Shown one piece after another: positions 1 to 11,297 of a stretch of 64,000 nucleotides of DNA. Source of the stretch: Ischnura elegans (taxonomy: Eukaryota; Arthropoda; Insecta; Odonata; Coenagrionidae); contig NC_060252.1 in NCBI RefSeq assembly GCF_921293095.1, positions 5,208,001-5,272,000 on the forward strand, in the 5' to 3' direction. A program made the position numbers and the translations under genes. The number at the start of each line of letters is the position of its first letter. The stretch's first letter is position 1. The notes under the pieces are model-generated. The model did no database searches, was not told the DNA's origin, and saw nothing but the letters and a program-made list of their open reading frames with translations.

Positions 1-1445
1 CATTCCTACTTGACAAAATACCTAATGAGAAATCTGAGTAATAGGCAATAGCTGGAATACTAATCATCATAATTGTCAGGATAAATTTATGTTTTTGTCT
101 TTATAGCCTGGGGTAAAGAGAGATGCGAAGATGGATAATGCTAGCTTTTTTTCAATCTCAAAATCTCTGAGGCATATCATTCTTCTTCGTATAGATCGTA
201 ACTAGTCTTGAAGTAAGTCTACAGTTGTTTTAACAACATAAAGCCAGTTATTGGTAAACTGAAGTGACTCCTGAGGCATCTGACAACGACACGACTGCAA
301 ATTGACGATATTTCAGGAAAGTTGAGATAGTTGTTATATTTGCATATTTGTAATAATAAAATAAATGTACTAAGTACAATTAGAGCACCACAACTCATAT
401 TCCACACTTGAGTATCTCGCATGATATGTATTGAGTTCGAAATAACACGAGAGAAATGCCACAGGATGATTGCAATGGGCTCGTCAACCAATTTTTCGTT
501 GGTTTTAATTGTTATAAAATTTTTAAAATAGGAAAGACAAACATTTTTCTATCTAGCATCTACTTCTTGAGCTATATTTACAATAACAAATCAATGGCCT
601 CAATTCTTAAGCAATTCCTCTTCTCTCAATGCACGTAGGTGGGTGGCATTGCCAACTCATGCCGAGCATGTCTTCCCTTCTCAGCCTCGCACTTGAAGCT
701 CCCGCGTTTCATCGCAGTTTTCTGCCTTGCATGGGATTCCTTCCCTCTGTGACAAACTCTCTCGAAGAGAGTTAATGAACCTGAACCCTACTGATGTCCC
801 CAACTCATAGCCAATACTAAGGGGAAACTTTCACATTTTACAGTAAACTAACGCAAGAATGGCTGAACAGAGAAGAGATTATCTTTGAAAAGTAACTTAC
901 CTTACCCTTCCACCAATTCCTCAAATTCTTCCAATGAATTGTGATTTGGGGTCTGAGTGATGATCCCATTACTACATTCATATTAGACCTATCATTTTCA
1001 GTGTTAACAGACAAGTTTGTCCAATAAAATGTTGGCTTATTTGCCAATTATTCCAATCACCACAGATGATATTCGCCATTACAAATGCAATGGCTTTGCT
1101 GAGATTCAAACCCAGTTCTGCTGATTGCCAGTCTGGTACACTACCAATTACACCACTTGCTCCAACGTGACTCTCAGACTGCGTTTACTGAATAAGGAGT
1201 TATATAAATATAAAGTGTGCATAGCGTATTGGAGAGCAGAAGTCATGCTTACCAAGCAACTATCATAGAGCAAAACCCTGCTTTGTCGCTGCTCCGCAAC
1301 GGACGCTTTCCAAAGCACTGCATGACACACACACCTGTGCACCGCTGCACGTGATTGCGTACAATATATTACTACATTGTTATTTGTTATTCATGCAGGT
1401 TTTCATGGTTCCAATATATCTCTCCACTGCATTCTATGGCTGCAG
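1..1445 (+). other. Probable intron of the Lcch3-type gene
   Basis: This stretch precedes the last coding exon of the chloride-channel gene on the + strand, so it is inferred to be intronic. I see no convincing coding exon in it. It ends in a possible acceptor at 1443-1445 (preceded by a pyrimidine-containing tract); a second possible acceptor lies at 1397-1398 after a T-rich tract. A tRNA-like SINE remnant lies at about 1079-1165. Confidence 0.5.
1079..1165 (-). repeat. tRNA-derived SINE remnant
   Basis: Read on the - strand, the segment has a box A-like stretch (GTAATTGGTAGTGTA) followed after about 30 bases by a box B-like stretch (GGGTTTGAATC), the spacing of an internal RNA polymerase III promoter. 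There is no good acceptor stem or cloverleaf, so a tRNA-derived SINE fragment is more likely than a working tRNA gene. Confidence 0.45.
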
Positions 1446-1965
1446 GTATCCGACCACAGGCATCCCCACGGAGGTCCACCCTGGAGCCATCCCAACAATG
1501 GTGGGCAACGTGGGTGGTGGAGCCGAGGGCGAGATCATTGAGCTGCAGGAGCTGAGGATGTCCCCCATTCCCTGCATTCGCAATCGCAGGCGCAACAACA
1601 GCGGCAGCGCCCGCTCCGTAGGCAGCTCCGAGGCGGGGGGCAGCATGGGTGGGGGGGACCCCTCGCTGGCCCAGCCCCCTGGCAAATTCCCCCCTAGCTT
1701 TCGAATGAGTCGCGGTTATGCATTCCCCACACACAGGGCCGGCTTCGGAGGCCCTCGCAGGTCCGTGAGCATCGGCAGCGGTGTGGGGTGCAGGGGCAGG
1801 CACCAGCCCAGGGTGATGCAGACCCTGCGCAAGGGTGCATCCGCACTGCGCAACTCCATGCCCAAGATCAAGGACGTTAATGTGATAGACAAGTACTCGA
1901 GGATAGTGTTCCCAGTGTCATTCATGCTGTTCAATGCCGTGTACTGGATCTTTTATTTCGTGTGA
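1446..1965 (+). CDS. Lcch3: GABA-gated chloride channel beta-like subunit, last exon (partial gene)
   Basis: This exon encodes the end of a Cys-loop ligand-gated chloride channel subunit of the plasma membrane. It covers most of the cytoplasmic M3-M4 loop, the fourth membrane segment and the C-terminus. The loop is rich in Gly, Ser, Pro and Arg. It ends in a basic stretch and then KIKDVNVIDKYSR, which corresponds to the DVNAIDRWSR stretch before M4 in animal GABA-A beta subunits. M4 starts IVFPVSFMLFN and ends YWIFYFV immediately before the TGA, the short extracellular tail usual for beta-type subunits. The reading frame is open upstream to 1351, so the acceptor could be at 1445 or at 1398. 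Family membership is well supported. Assignment to Lcch3, rather than another insect GABA-receptor subunit, is an inference from the beta-like M4 region. The exon is far more GC-rich than its surroundings. Confidence 0.78.
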
Positions 1966-4060
1966 GAGACGTACATGCTTGAAACAGTATTTCACGCATT
2001 ACTCCACAGCTCTCGAGAAAGCTACAACAATACAACTGCCATGTCAAGTCAGACATACAGAAAAAAAGCTGTCTTCTTTTACGTGACAACTTTAAGCAAC
2101 AAGTGAAAAACTATTGGATAGGGCCAATATTGCTCGTACACATTAATAGGCAGTGATGAAAGGTTGCATGCTTGCAAAGAGAGATTGTGTATCACACATA
2201 ACGATGCAAAGTGACACCAACATTGGTTTGGTGTGTACTGCCCATTACTGTTACTATTTTACTTGCAAGATTGGTAAAAATGTAGAGAGAATGCATCCTG
2301 CCTCAGAGGCAAAGTGAACATTTTACAAAAAAAAGTAAGGGCTAGAAAAAAAAGAGTTAAGTTTGTACAAGGAATTGACACATTGGAGTACATATTAAGA
2401 GAAGAATTATTGCAAAATTGATTGAACAAGTACTAACCAAAAAAAGAGAATGTGAGATTCGTGTAGTGTGACGTGCTGCTTGCTGTTTCAAAAGCAAAAA
2501 CCCATATATGTAGTTAATGTGCCAAAGAATGTAGCCAAGTGGTTCACTGTGCTTATATTGAGTTTCAGCTCCCTCAAGTTCTTAAATGCAAACTTGATTT
2601 ACTAATTAGCTTTGCAAATGTTGAAACGTATACCTCTTTTTTGTGTGGTAGAGTCTATTCATGTTAAAATGAAAATTATGAGTGTCCACTCCCCTTCCTT
2701 TCCTAAGAGTATGAAGCACTGTGAATCATACTCGCGAGCATGAAATTTCACAACCCAAACGTTTCAACCTGAAAGCGTGGTGGTTTTTGTATGGTTGAAG
2801 AGTATCCACTAGAATAATACTTTATCTTATACTTTCCTGGTGGATCATATTTAAGAAGTTCTCTTAGGACTCATTCATTGGGCCAGATGTGGTTTCAGAT
2901 GATAGCCAAGGAGAGTCAACACGAGGACTTGGCAAAAACATCTTTCCTGATTCCTAAAAGGCTTCTGGTGATCATAAAAAAAACCTTTTAAAGTGTATGT
3001 ATTTGGTATACATAAGTTTTGGGGTAAAATATTTCAGATGCTTAATAAGAGCAACATTCACCCCTTCCACTTACCACATGGGAAAGTACAAGCCACCTGG
3101 AGAGCGTTAAAGACGTTCAGGAGTTCACAGCATCCAATGCAAGTTTGGTCAAATTACTGGAGAACTTAGCTGCACTGTAGAGAAAGAACATCGGAGTTGC
3201 ATAGGGCTTTTCCATTCAGAAAAATCAGTGGTAGCGGAATATAGCCTCACTGACGGCCATCTTTTTCACTTTGAAAAGACCCAATTGCTCAGTAGGTCAA
3301 CAAGGTATCAGGATGGACTCTCCATAAAGGTTACGGAGATTAAACTGGATAGCAACAACTTCGACTTCAACTCCAGTTTTGCTTGAGTCCCATCTGGAGA
3401 TCTATCATCAATTTGATTAAGAAAAAGAGGCCCTCCACAACAGTCTACACAAACAACAAGAACAATGATCAGAAAAATGTACTAACAAGTTTTAAAAAAT
3501 GTTGTTTTGTGCACTGTAGATGGTGGCACACTTGGCCACAGAAATGATTTTATAAGCATTTATAAACCCATAGACCTGATTGTGTGAGGCCTGAGAACAC
3601 TTCATATATCCACCATTGTCCCTCATCATTTCAGAAAAGTCCAGACAGCACAACTTTGCCTCATCTCAAGATGAGTGAAAGTAGAAACAAAGCAGATTCG
3701 TTGGCATTGCAGAAAAATTAAAAAATCATTCCTCTGACGGGGTACATACAAAAACCACTACAGCTACTAAGTAGGTACCCAAATTTGAATAGGACATTTT
3801 TTTCTGATATAGGATATGTTTCGATTCAGATTTTTCTCCCCAGGTGAACAGAACAAAAAGTTGTTTTCCTTGCACATAGTTGCACGATGATAAAACAGTG
3901 GACTTCATGGATATGACAAGATTGAAGAACATCCTCGTTTTTCAAAGTTCCTTCTTTCAAGTTGATCAGGGAAAGAGGCAGTTCACCAGCATTTGAAATA
4001 ATAATAATAACTTATAACAACATTCCCGACTATGAGTGAAATAAAGACTTTGTGATTGAT
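1966..4060 (+). other. Probable 3' UTR of the Lcch3-type gene
   Basis: No coding signal or recognisable repeat is visible here. The first good AATAAA polyadenylation hexamer on the + strand after the stop codon is at 4040-4045, so the transcript may end shortly after it. That would be a 2.1 kb 3' UTR. This is inference from one hexamer only. Confidence 0.35.
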
Positions 4061-4699
4061 CATATGAAATGGTTCACAAGACCCCATCATGTGGTAAATC
4101 ACGGCTACAATTCAAATCAACTATGCCTGTCTGAATTTAATCATTTTAAATTACATTTTACTCAAAAGCATATTATGATTATGCCATGAACAGCGAGATA
4201 ATTCTTTCAACCTTAATTGTACTGTTAAGATATAAGTTCCATGCTACTGAGTCAATGTATTAATAGAGGTAATATAAATTGGCCCAGCACATTTGGCCGC
4301 TGAAGGCTGATGACGACAGCTGGCACTGATTAGTCATATCCTACAGCACCCGACAACATAAATTCCTGATCCATTGGATGTGAAGGTGAGTTGATATTTG
4401 CCCTAAGACTCTCTCTCTAGTTAATCACAAACCACAGGCAAGAGCAACAAGCTACAACCAAAATCACAACTGCAATAGCCTACAATTACTGACAGGTAAA
4501 AAGAATAGCTAATTAACTTCCAGAAGCACTACACAAAATACCATAATCTCAAAATCCCGACTCACAAAGAGGTTCAAACTGCAGGTTGTTTTGACAGATT
4601 GCACAAAGCTCTCCCATTGTATTACGCCACTGGCAAATGAAATTCAAGTATTCAGGGCAGTATTTCCTTTCCGTGGGCCACTTTTCACTTCAAGGATTG

Positions 4700-4960
4700 T
4701 GGTTTGGAGGTATCCAAAGGCTCCCCCTGGGATTTCAACCCAGTATTCTCAGATTCAAACTCTCTCCAAACTGAACTACCAGCATGCTCCCCGAGTAAGC
4801 CACAAGCATGTGAACGTTCAAATGTGAAGGGCAGTGCTTTTACCTTGGCCGCCTCACACTTCAAGGGTATTTCTTTCGTTTGGGATTGTTCAATGGCTTC
4901 GCCAAGGATTTGAACCCAGGACCCTTGGATACTCTACCCACTAAGTCACCAAGCTCCCCT
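4700..4960 (-). repeat. Two tandem tRNA-like SINE units
   Basis: On the - strand, one unit starts near 4951 with GGGGAGCTTGGTGACTTAG, which holds a box A-like motif. It is followed by a near-consensus box B, GGTTCAAATCC, at about 4909-4919. A second, more diverged unit in the same orientation starts with GGGGAGCATGCTGG near 4795 and has a box B-like GGTTGAAATCC near 4732-4742. The shared GGGGAGC start and the spacing suggest two copies of one tRNA-derived SINE family rather than functional tRNAs. Confidence 0.55.
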
Positions 4961-6440
4961 ATGCTCATAAAGTTAACCAGTTTAAATAATTACAACAGCA
5001 TTTTATCCCTCACTACAGGCACATAGCCAGGCACATTTGCTTTGGGTAGTGCTAGGGTTGTGTGCAGTTTGCCAGCACTGGTAGTTTTTTCTATTCTTTT
5101 TTATTTCTACACATAAGAAAACCATAATTTTCATTTGATAATCAATATATTTTGTTTGCATAGTGATTTGCTGATACTTATAGTCATCGTTTGTTTTCAC
5201 CAAGATGGCCATAGTTATAGTGGCTTGGTCTCGGTAGGAGTTTCTTTCCTAATTCTACCTGATATTTTTTTAAATTAAAGTTTAGGCCACTGTTGGCAGT
5301 AATTGATACTATCCAATTTTGAGAAAATTTCAGATCTGAAACCCTGATCTCCATCCACAACTTTCAATGACTCAGAAAAAGTGCCCTCGGGCTGGTTGTG
5401 TGCTGAGGGGATGTATGACGAGCGTGACATCACGGCATACAAGGAAAATTATTTAAGGGGTTGAAGCCCCTTTGCTGGCTATGTGCCCACCTCATTTGGT
5501 TTATCACTGCGACATAAAGAGCAATCCAGTTTCAATGGCAGTTGAGAGGAACACGTACGAAGTGGCCTTGAGGGAGGCTGCTCGCAAGGTAAGTTACAAT
5601 CAACTCAATCGACAACATTTTTTAATTACCAACTGTGACAGAGTTTTAAACAAAAAAGATTCTTGTTTTGTTTCATAATCTGTTGTCTACTTCTCGAGCT
5701 AATCTCAGCACAAAATGGACTTCCTTTACATGGGCTCTGGCGGAAAAACAAAAGCAGTTCCGTTAAAAAGGACTGTTTTAGTTATTCCCGTTCTTAATAT
5801 TTTCCCTTTCTAAACACAATGTTCCTATTCAGATTACAAAAGTGGTTGGAGCAATCATTTCCTAAAATTTTTCATGAGTCAGTGGATTGCCAGTACTGCC
5901 CCTTCCCATAAGCCTTTTGCAAATAAGTTGATGACGTACTAACAATCTCATGATGAGTTGTTCACCGCCTCCCCTGGTAAATTGCTGTTGGGCGCATTGA
6001 GGGGGAGTGGGCACTGAGAGTGGGCACCAATCACCACCAACCTTGACTCGATTCCTTAATTCCCTTGGAGGTCGTAGCGCCGCAACAAATAAGGACCTCC
6101 CCACCATACAATATGGTTCTGGGCTGCCTCCTTTCCTCCTCCTCCCTATCTCTTCCCTCCTTCCTCTATTTCTTTTTCCGTGGACCTCCTCCAAGTTAGC
6201 TTGGGTCTCCCTCTTGTCCTGCTTCTTTGGACGTTCCACTCTAAGGCTTGACAGCAGATACTGTTGTTTGGTCTTCCCAGCAAGTGGCTTATCCAAGCAA
6301 ACTTTCTTTTCTTCATGGCCTCACCAATAGGATTCCCATTTGGTCACCTCATAAGGTGTTCATTTGTTACTCTCTGTCGCCAATATATACGTTAAAAAAA
6401 CTGCATATTTTATTTATTTATGAAAATTTGCCGCTTGTTA
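4961..6440. other. Intergenic, unclassified repeat-like sequence
   Basis: Nothing definite is visible. The part at 5860-6330 is C/T-rich on the + strand and has overlapping open frames on both strands that look like the debris of a repeat, but I cannot assign it. A short frame with a good splice donor at 5535-5588 is listed separately. Confidence 0.4.
5535..5588 (+). other. Possible isolated first coding exon (weak)
   Basis: An ATG at 5535 opens an 18-codon frame (MAVERNTYEVALREAARK) that runs directly into a consensus donor, AAG followed by GTAAGT at 5589. The frame is open further upstream, back to about 5472. I recognise no family and no partner exon downstream. It could be an exon of a small or lineage-specific gene, an exon remnant inside a repeat, or chance. 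Confidence 0.15.
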
Positions 6441-6509
6441 GATAGTTACGGTGTTTGTAACTTTCCGCGGCTGGCAGCCATAAAGGAGAATGGATTCAAT
6501 ATTGGCTTC

Positions 6510-6810
6510 AAAAATTCGTATTTTGATCTTTCTCATAATTTGGTTGGATCACCACTCTAGTGCCAGTTGTGAAAATGCTCCTTTGGCTGTCCTCATCCTT
6601 TTGGTTAAGTTTTCACCTGTGCCTCTCATCTTGGACATGATGCTCCCAAGATATTGGAATTATGTGGTCAACTTGCTCTATTAATTTGTGGTTCACATTC
6701 AGCAGCTGATTATTTCTTGCATTGATTCTCATTTGCTTCATTTTGTCAAAGTTTTTTTCAGACAAATTTTCCTTCCATGTACGATTTAACTCTTTCCTGG
6801 CAAAAAACAC
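6510..6810 (-). pseudogene. LINE C-terminal region fragment
   Basis: The - strand reads NVNHKLIEQVDH and then, one frame over, LGSIMSKMRGTG followed by KRMRTAKGAFSQLAL. This is the typical segment after the RT active site in LINE polyproteins (equivalent to the L/I-x-x-V-x-x-F-x-Y-L-G-S region). A frameshift separates the two parts. It continues the LINE whose RT lies at 7344-7890. Confidence 0.7.
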
Positions 6811-6876
6811 GTAAAAAATCTTCTCGGGATACCGCGCGGGTCAGACCATATAAGAGCGCCAACGTTTCGGGCACAG

Positions 6877-6906
6877 ACTCGCTACCCACGCTCATGGGTA
6901 GCGAGT
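6877..6906. repeat. Perfect 12-bp stem hairpin
   Basis: ACTCGCTACCCA at 6877-6888 is followed by a 6-base loop and its exact reverse complement at 6895-6906. It lies in a GC-richer segment (about 6830-6910) that interrupts the LINE homology and is probably part of an insertion. The type of insertion is not clear. Confidence 0.6.
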
Positions 6907-7044
6907 TTCCTTCCATGGTTGGTGAGACTTTCAAGCCTTTCTTTAATGTCTTTTAGAGTGAGAGATATGAAGCAAAATCATCAGAAAAATCTAAACCACT
7001 AATCCCCACTGCAAGCCTCTTAGTCTGATTGTTACTTTCCTCAT

Positions 7045-7335
7045 CAGTGGCGCAGTGGGGATAAAACCCCCCCCCCCCCCAGAGCTCAGAAAAATTTTAA
7101 AGTTTAATCCATTTTACTTATCTGGATCAGTATTACTTATAGAATAAAGATAGGACTTATCACATATCCCTCAGAAAGCCGTAAAATTCGCCATTTTGAA
7201 CCATTATTCTTCAAATTTTTCTGGAGGAGGGCCCCGCAACTCCTGCTTACCCTGGAAGGTATGCAATACCCCCACACCCGTAAGTATTAGTTGCGCCTAA
7301 ACCCCCCCTAGCCTTAATTCCTACCTGCGCCCCTG
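7045..7335. mobile_element. hAT-like MITE inserted in the LINE
   Basis: The element starts CAGTGGCGCAG and ends CTGCGCCCCTG, giving short imperfect inverted ends. It is flanked by a perfect 8-bp duplication, ttcctcat, at 7037-7044 and 7336-7343. Eight-bp duplications and CAGTGGCG-type ends are typical of hAT elements. It has no transposase. A run of 14 C lies at 7067-7080. LINE RT sequence continues on both sides, which confirms the insertion. Confidence 0.8.
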
Positions 7336-7343
7336 TTCCTCAT

Positions 7344-7890
7344 TATCCCATCTAGAACAATGAGGAATGTAATCGGTGACAATAAATAATCCTGTTTAAA
7401 CCCATTTCTGATTTCAAAAGGTTCTGACAGTTGCCCTTCATGTATTATGCGGCAGCTATAATTCCTGTAGAATTCTTTGATGAGGTTGACTATTTTCTTG
7501 GAAAGTCCAAAATCACATAATGCTTCCCAGATGGAGTCTCTACTGACTGAGTCGAATGCCTTTTTGAAATTTACAAAAGATAAATATGAATACTGGTGAC
7601 TGATAATAAAGCATTGCTCAGAAGTAATTCTTAGGGTGGAGATCATCATATGCGAGAATGGTTTTTCCTGCTTAAAGCCAGCTTGTTCTCTCCTCAGTTT
7701 TGTGCCAATTACATCTTCAATTCTGTTTAGAATTATTCTGGTAAGAACTTTGAGCATCTCTGCAGTTAAGCAGTCCACTCCTTTCTTTCCCATTCTTGGA
7801 CTCTTTGAGAGCTGCCACTACTTCTGCATTTGTTGTTACAGCTGTGCTGCATCTGGAATCTTCTAAATGCATTTGGTTTTCTATCTGCTA
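7344..7890 (-). pseudogene. LINE reverse transcriptase fragment
   Basis: The - strand frame contains the hallmarks of a non-LTR reverse transcriptase: RIILNRIEDVIG, LRREQAGFKQ, FVNFKKAFDSVSRDS and IIHEGQLSEPFEIRNGFKQ. These correspond to the fingers-palm region up to the motif with the first catalytic Asp. The YxDD-type motif is not in this piece; a degraded DFSDDFA appears after the MITE, near 6975-6990. The stretch CLTAEML runs straight into VLTRIILN, so roughly 40-50 residues usually found between these motifs are missing. N-terminal RT sequence in another frame (TTNAEVVAALKES) reaches about 7840. It is not functional. Confidence 0.8.
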
Positions 7891-8748
7891 CTGATATCCC
7901 ATTCCCTCATTTATCTTCAATATGGAGGGCTGAGTGAGTCAATTTTTGTTGATTTTGAGAGATCCATGGCAACTGACTCCAAAACAGTCTCTCTACCTAG
8001 AAACACACTGGTTGAAAGACAAAGGAGCACTTGGGACCACCAGGTAGCAGCACATGCTGGGAGCCCTTAGCAGTAGTTCAAACTTCTTTGCGAATTAAAG
8101 TGAAGTGAGTCTGACTTTTACCATTGTATATACCTAAGCAGCTGACACTGATAGCTGAATCACATTGCATAATGAAACCCAATAGTGAAGAACTGTTAAG
8201 TCTACTGTTACAGAGGCTTCCACCGAGATTAAATTGATGCTTGTTTTTAGGGTTAATCGTCAAAAAATGAGTCGATGTGGCATTAACCTGAAAAACAGTC
8301 ATCATCAATGTTAAATCTATTGATAGATAGTAATGATACTAATGAAGAGTAGGATTATACTCCTGAAAAAAATGGCAAACGCAAGTTTTAAATATGAAAA
8401 ACTTTGATTTTTGACTCACAAATGTTTTCAGGCCCACCATTTCTATTCCACAGTCCTTCAAAAAACTCTTTCCCTCTTTCATTTTGATTTTCTTCATTTG
8501 CTGTTGTTTTACCCTGTTTATCTTTGATGGTTTTTTTTTGTCACTAACTTTTGGTTTGCCAGAGTCTCAGTTATCCTGTAGAGCTCCTTCCTGTGGTCTT
8601 ATCCCACGGCTTCTCAGGCCTCTTGCACTAAATTTTCAACCCAAGCTCGTCTATATCTCCTAAAGCTCCCTTTAACCTCTCCGTGTTTTGCATTATACTC
8701 TGTGGTCACTATGTATTGATACCTATTTCTTCTGCTTCTTTGACTAGG

Positions 8749-8972
8749 TGTTGATTACTAAACAGCTCCTCCTGCCTCGGGAAGGTAATACAGGGATTGT
8801 TCAGGAATAACTCAATGAACGACGCGACACAACGTGACTTCGTGTGAAAGGCCAAAAACAGATTGAGTTTATTTCCGATAGAGGGCAATGCAGTACACAT
8901 AAGAAAAGACAATAGAGAGACGAAAAAACTTAGGTGGCTTTTGTCAACTTAATATGAATTAACAGTACAACA
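8749..8972 (-). mobile_element. Solo LTR inserted in the LINE
   Basis: The segment begins TGTTGATTAC and ends GTACAACA, giving TGTTG...CAACA inverted termini. It is flanked by a perfect 5-bp duplication, ctagg, at 8744-8748 and 8973-8977. On the - strand it contains AATAAACTCAATC, a possible polyadenylation signal, which suggests - orientation. The size of 224 bp fits a small LTR. No internal retrotransposon sequence is present, so it is inferred to be a solo LTR left by LTR-LTR recombination. LINE sequence lies on both sides. Confidence 0.72.
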
Positions 8973-9940
8973 CTAGGTTTCTCTTCTCCTATGTTTTTTT
9001 CCTTTCTTTGATCTTTTCCAAAGTCTCTCCAGTGAATCAAGGCTTTTTTCTTTTTTCCAGCTCAGTGCCTCCAATTTCTCATTGAATTGTCCTTCTCTTC
9101 TTCGGCCGCTTCTTCTTTTAGGGCACAGTATTGTAGTATTGAGATATTTCTCACCTTAGTCTTGAAACTAGCCATCATTATTCCATCTTATATAGGTTTC
9201 TAATCTGTTGGTGCTAGTTTTGCCTTTAGGATCACTAATATTGCTACTCCAGCTTGTCTACGTGCGTTTACATTACCAGATATTAATACATTTCCATCTC
9301 GAGTATTGAATTCTCCAAAATCTTTCCATCATGTTTCACTAAGACCCAGTATTTTCTAACTTTCTACTTGGTAACTTTTTAGCTCCGTTTCGATAACACT
9401 TACGGTACCACCATGTTCCATTTTCCTCACATTCAAAAATCCAATTCTAGACTTCGTTTTTATGCTGGAATTCTGTACCCATCCATCCATCCATCTGGCC
9501 TATTTCATTTGCTGCGCTCCAACTAATAAGTTGACTTTAATGGGAAGCAGACTATGTATTAGCCTACCACCTCCTCTGATTCTATTGGTGGGATTGATTG
9601 CCTCCTGAGGACTGCCTCGTTTTCTCTTGGCCTATCCTCCCCCAGCCACCTTCCACAAGGCCTCTTGGCTCTTCTGCCTCCGGCACCATGCAAGCATTTT
9701 TGCTCTCTTCTTTCTTCACGAGTCATTCGGCCTTTTTTCTCCAATAATGCTATCAGGGTGCTGCCATTCAAAACCAGAGGGACCCTGATTTTTAACGAGG
9801 CTTTCACTCCTCCGAATCCTGCCAGTCTCCTGCACGACAGGCCCCAGGCTTGCCACCAGTATAACGGAGTTGCTACCACAACAGCTGTGAAATACCCCCC
9901 TGAACACAACCACTATGTATAAGCTCGGAGTGAGCACATA

Positions 9941-10510
9941 CCTATGTAGTCATTTCTACAGCACTGAGGCCTCTAATGCCGCCCCTAAATCCTGTTAAGT
10001 CTTAATTGGTATAATTGCAGTAGAATAAAAAACCTTTAAACGTTGTTTACTGCATAATTCTATTGAGGGACCTGTAGTCACTCATAGTCCACCCCATTTA
10101 TGATAATGTCAATAATGCAACCTTTTGGTGAAATATTGCATCAATGACAAAAGAGAATTACAAAAGATTTTGGTACTTTGATCTCAATTTTTAAGAAATT
10201 TTTCTCACATGAGAAAATCAAACAAAAGAGAAAGAAAAATACCTTGTGTTACCTATCAAATAGTGAAATTTACATATATCCCTTTGGTATCTTTTTTAAA
10301 ACAGGTAAAAAACACCAAAAAAAGATACGTCCGTGTCCAATGATAAGTTTCTACATATTCATGTGGTTCATTCCAAGCGGATTCCATTTGCAACTCAAAT
10401 TAACCATCTCTGATTTATTCCAATTGCACACATTTAGTGACCCGAGCGAGTAATGAAAAAATATCTGCCAAAAGATCGAGTGACTTGATTTGGATGGACT
10501 ATAATTAATA
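9941..10510. other. Intergenic, nothing recognised
   Basis: AT-rich sequence with no coding signal, RNA gene or repeat I can name. The last two bases, TA, are the target duplication of the Tigger-like element that follows. Confidence 0.5.
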
Positions 10511-11297
10511 CAGTAGATTCCGGTTAATGGGTCCACCGGTTAGTTGGGGCAGCCGCTTAATTGGGGCAGGTCTTGAAGAACAGAACCCAATAGAAGAATA
10601 TCCTAGAGTTTTCTCCGCTTAGCTGGGACAGCATGCCACTTTATTGGGCTATAAGTCGTCAACATTGACTTGATACTGGCGACGAAATAAAATTTTTTTC
10701 TTATCTGAATGCTGTTTTTTTAACATTCTCCTCCTTTAATTTAGACTTATTTTTTAGAAGAGTGCCTATTCTTGTCTTATTCTTAAATCTCTTGTTGTAA
10801 TACTATCCGTGAGAGGATTAGGATTCCATTTCTAGACCATGAGACCTGATTCAACGTACCTTCGTTTTTAAGAGAGGACTCCTGTGACGGTAGTTGGGCC
10901 AGAGATGATTAAATGAACTCAGGATTATGAGAAAAATGAGGTGCAAAGCGTGGTGAGGGTTTACGAGTGGGTACGGGCCAATTTCTATGGATATCTTGCT
11001 GATGTGGAGCAGAGAAGACTGGTCAAGATGAACAATGTTGCTCACAAAGAGCGTTACGTTTGCTACATCATCTTGTACAAAAGTCAATCGAATGATGTGG
11101 TCCATCTCCACTCCTCCTTACCACTGTTAAACTGAGCTATCGTCATTGGAAAATCACACGTTTTTCCGTTCCTTTCTCTTTTTCCAAGCCCCATCTCAGT
11201 AGTTGACGCATGCACAGATGCCATTTTTCTCATCACTCCCATCTAGTCATTTGAGAACAAAAAGACTAAAACCAATGTCAGTGGTGCACATACTTAA

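Larger units (their letters stand above)
6450..9940 (-). mobile_element. Decayed APE-type non-LTR retrotransposon (LINE), interrupted
   Basis: Fragments in the expected order on the - strand outline one LINE. Endonuclease-like sequence is at about 9480-8980, with stretches resembling the domain such as GIGFLNVRKM and KTKVRNISILQ. The linker is at 8740-8400 (DHRKELYRITETLANQK). The reverse transcriptase runs from about 7890 to 7344, and a C-terminal region lies at 6810-6510. Sequence at 9560-9940 may be the 5' region. The element is full of frameshifts and stops. It carries a solo LTR (8749-8972) and a hAT-like MITE (7045-7335), and possibly another insertion near 6830-6910. The exact clade cannot be fixed by eye; an RTE- or Jockey-related group fits. 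Confidence 0.75.

Noticed and set aside
1387-1803. 138-codon - strand open frame opposite the Lcch3 exon
   Set aside because: It is the antisense shadow of a GC-rich coding exon; no homology to known proteins is seen.
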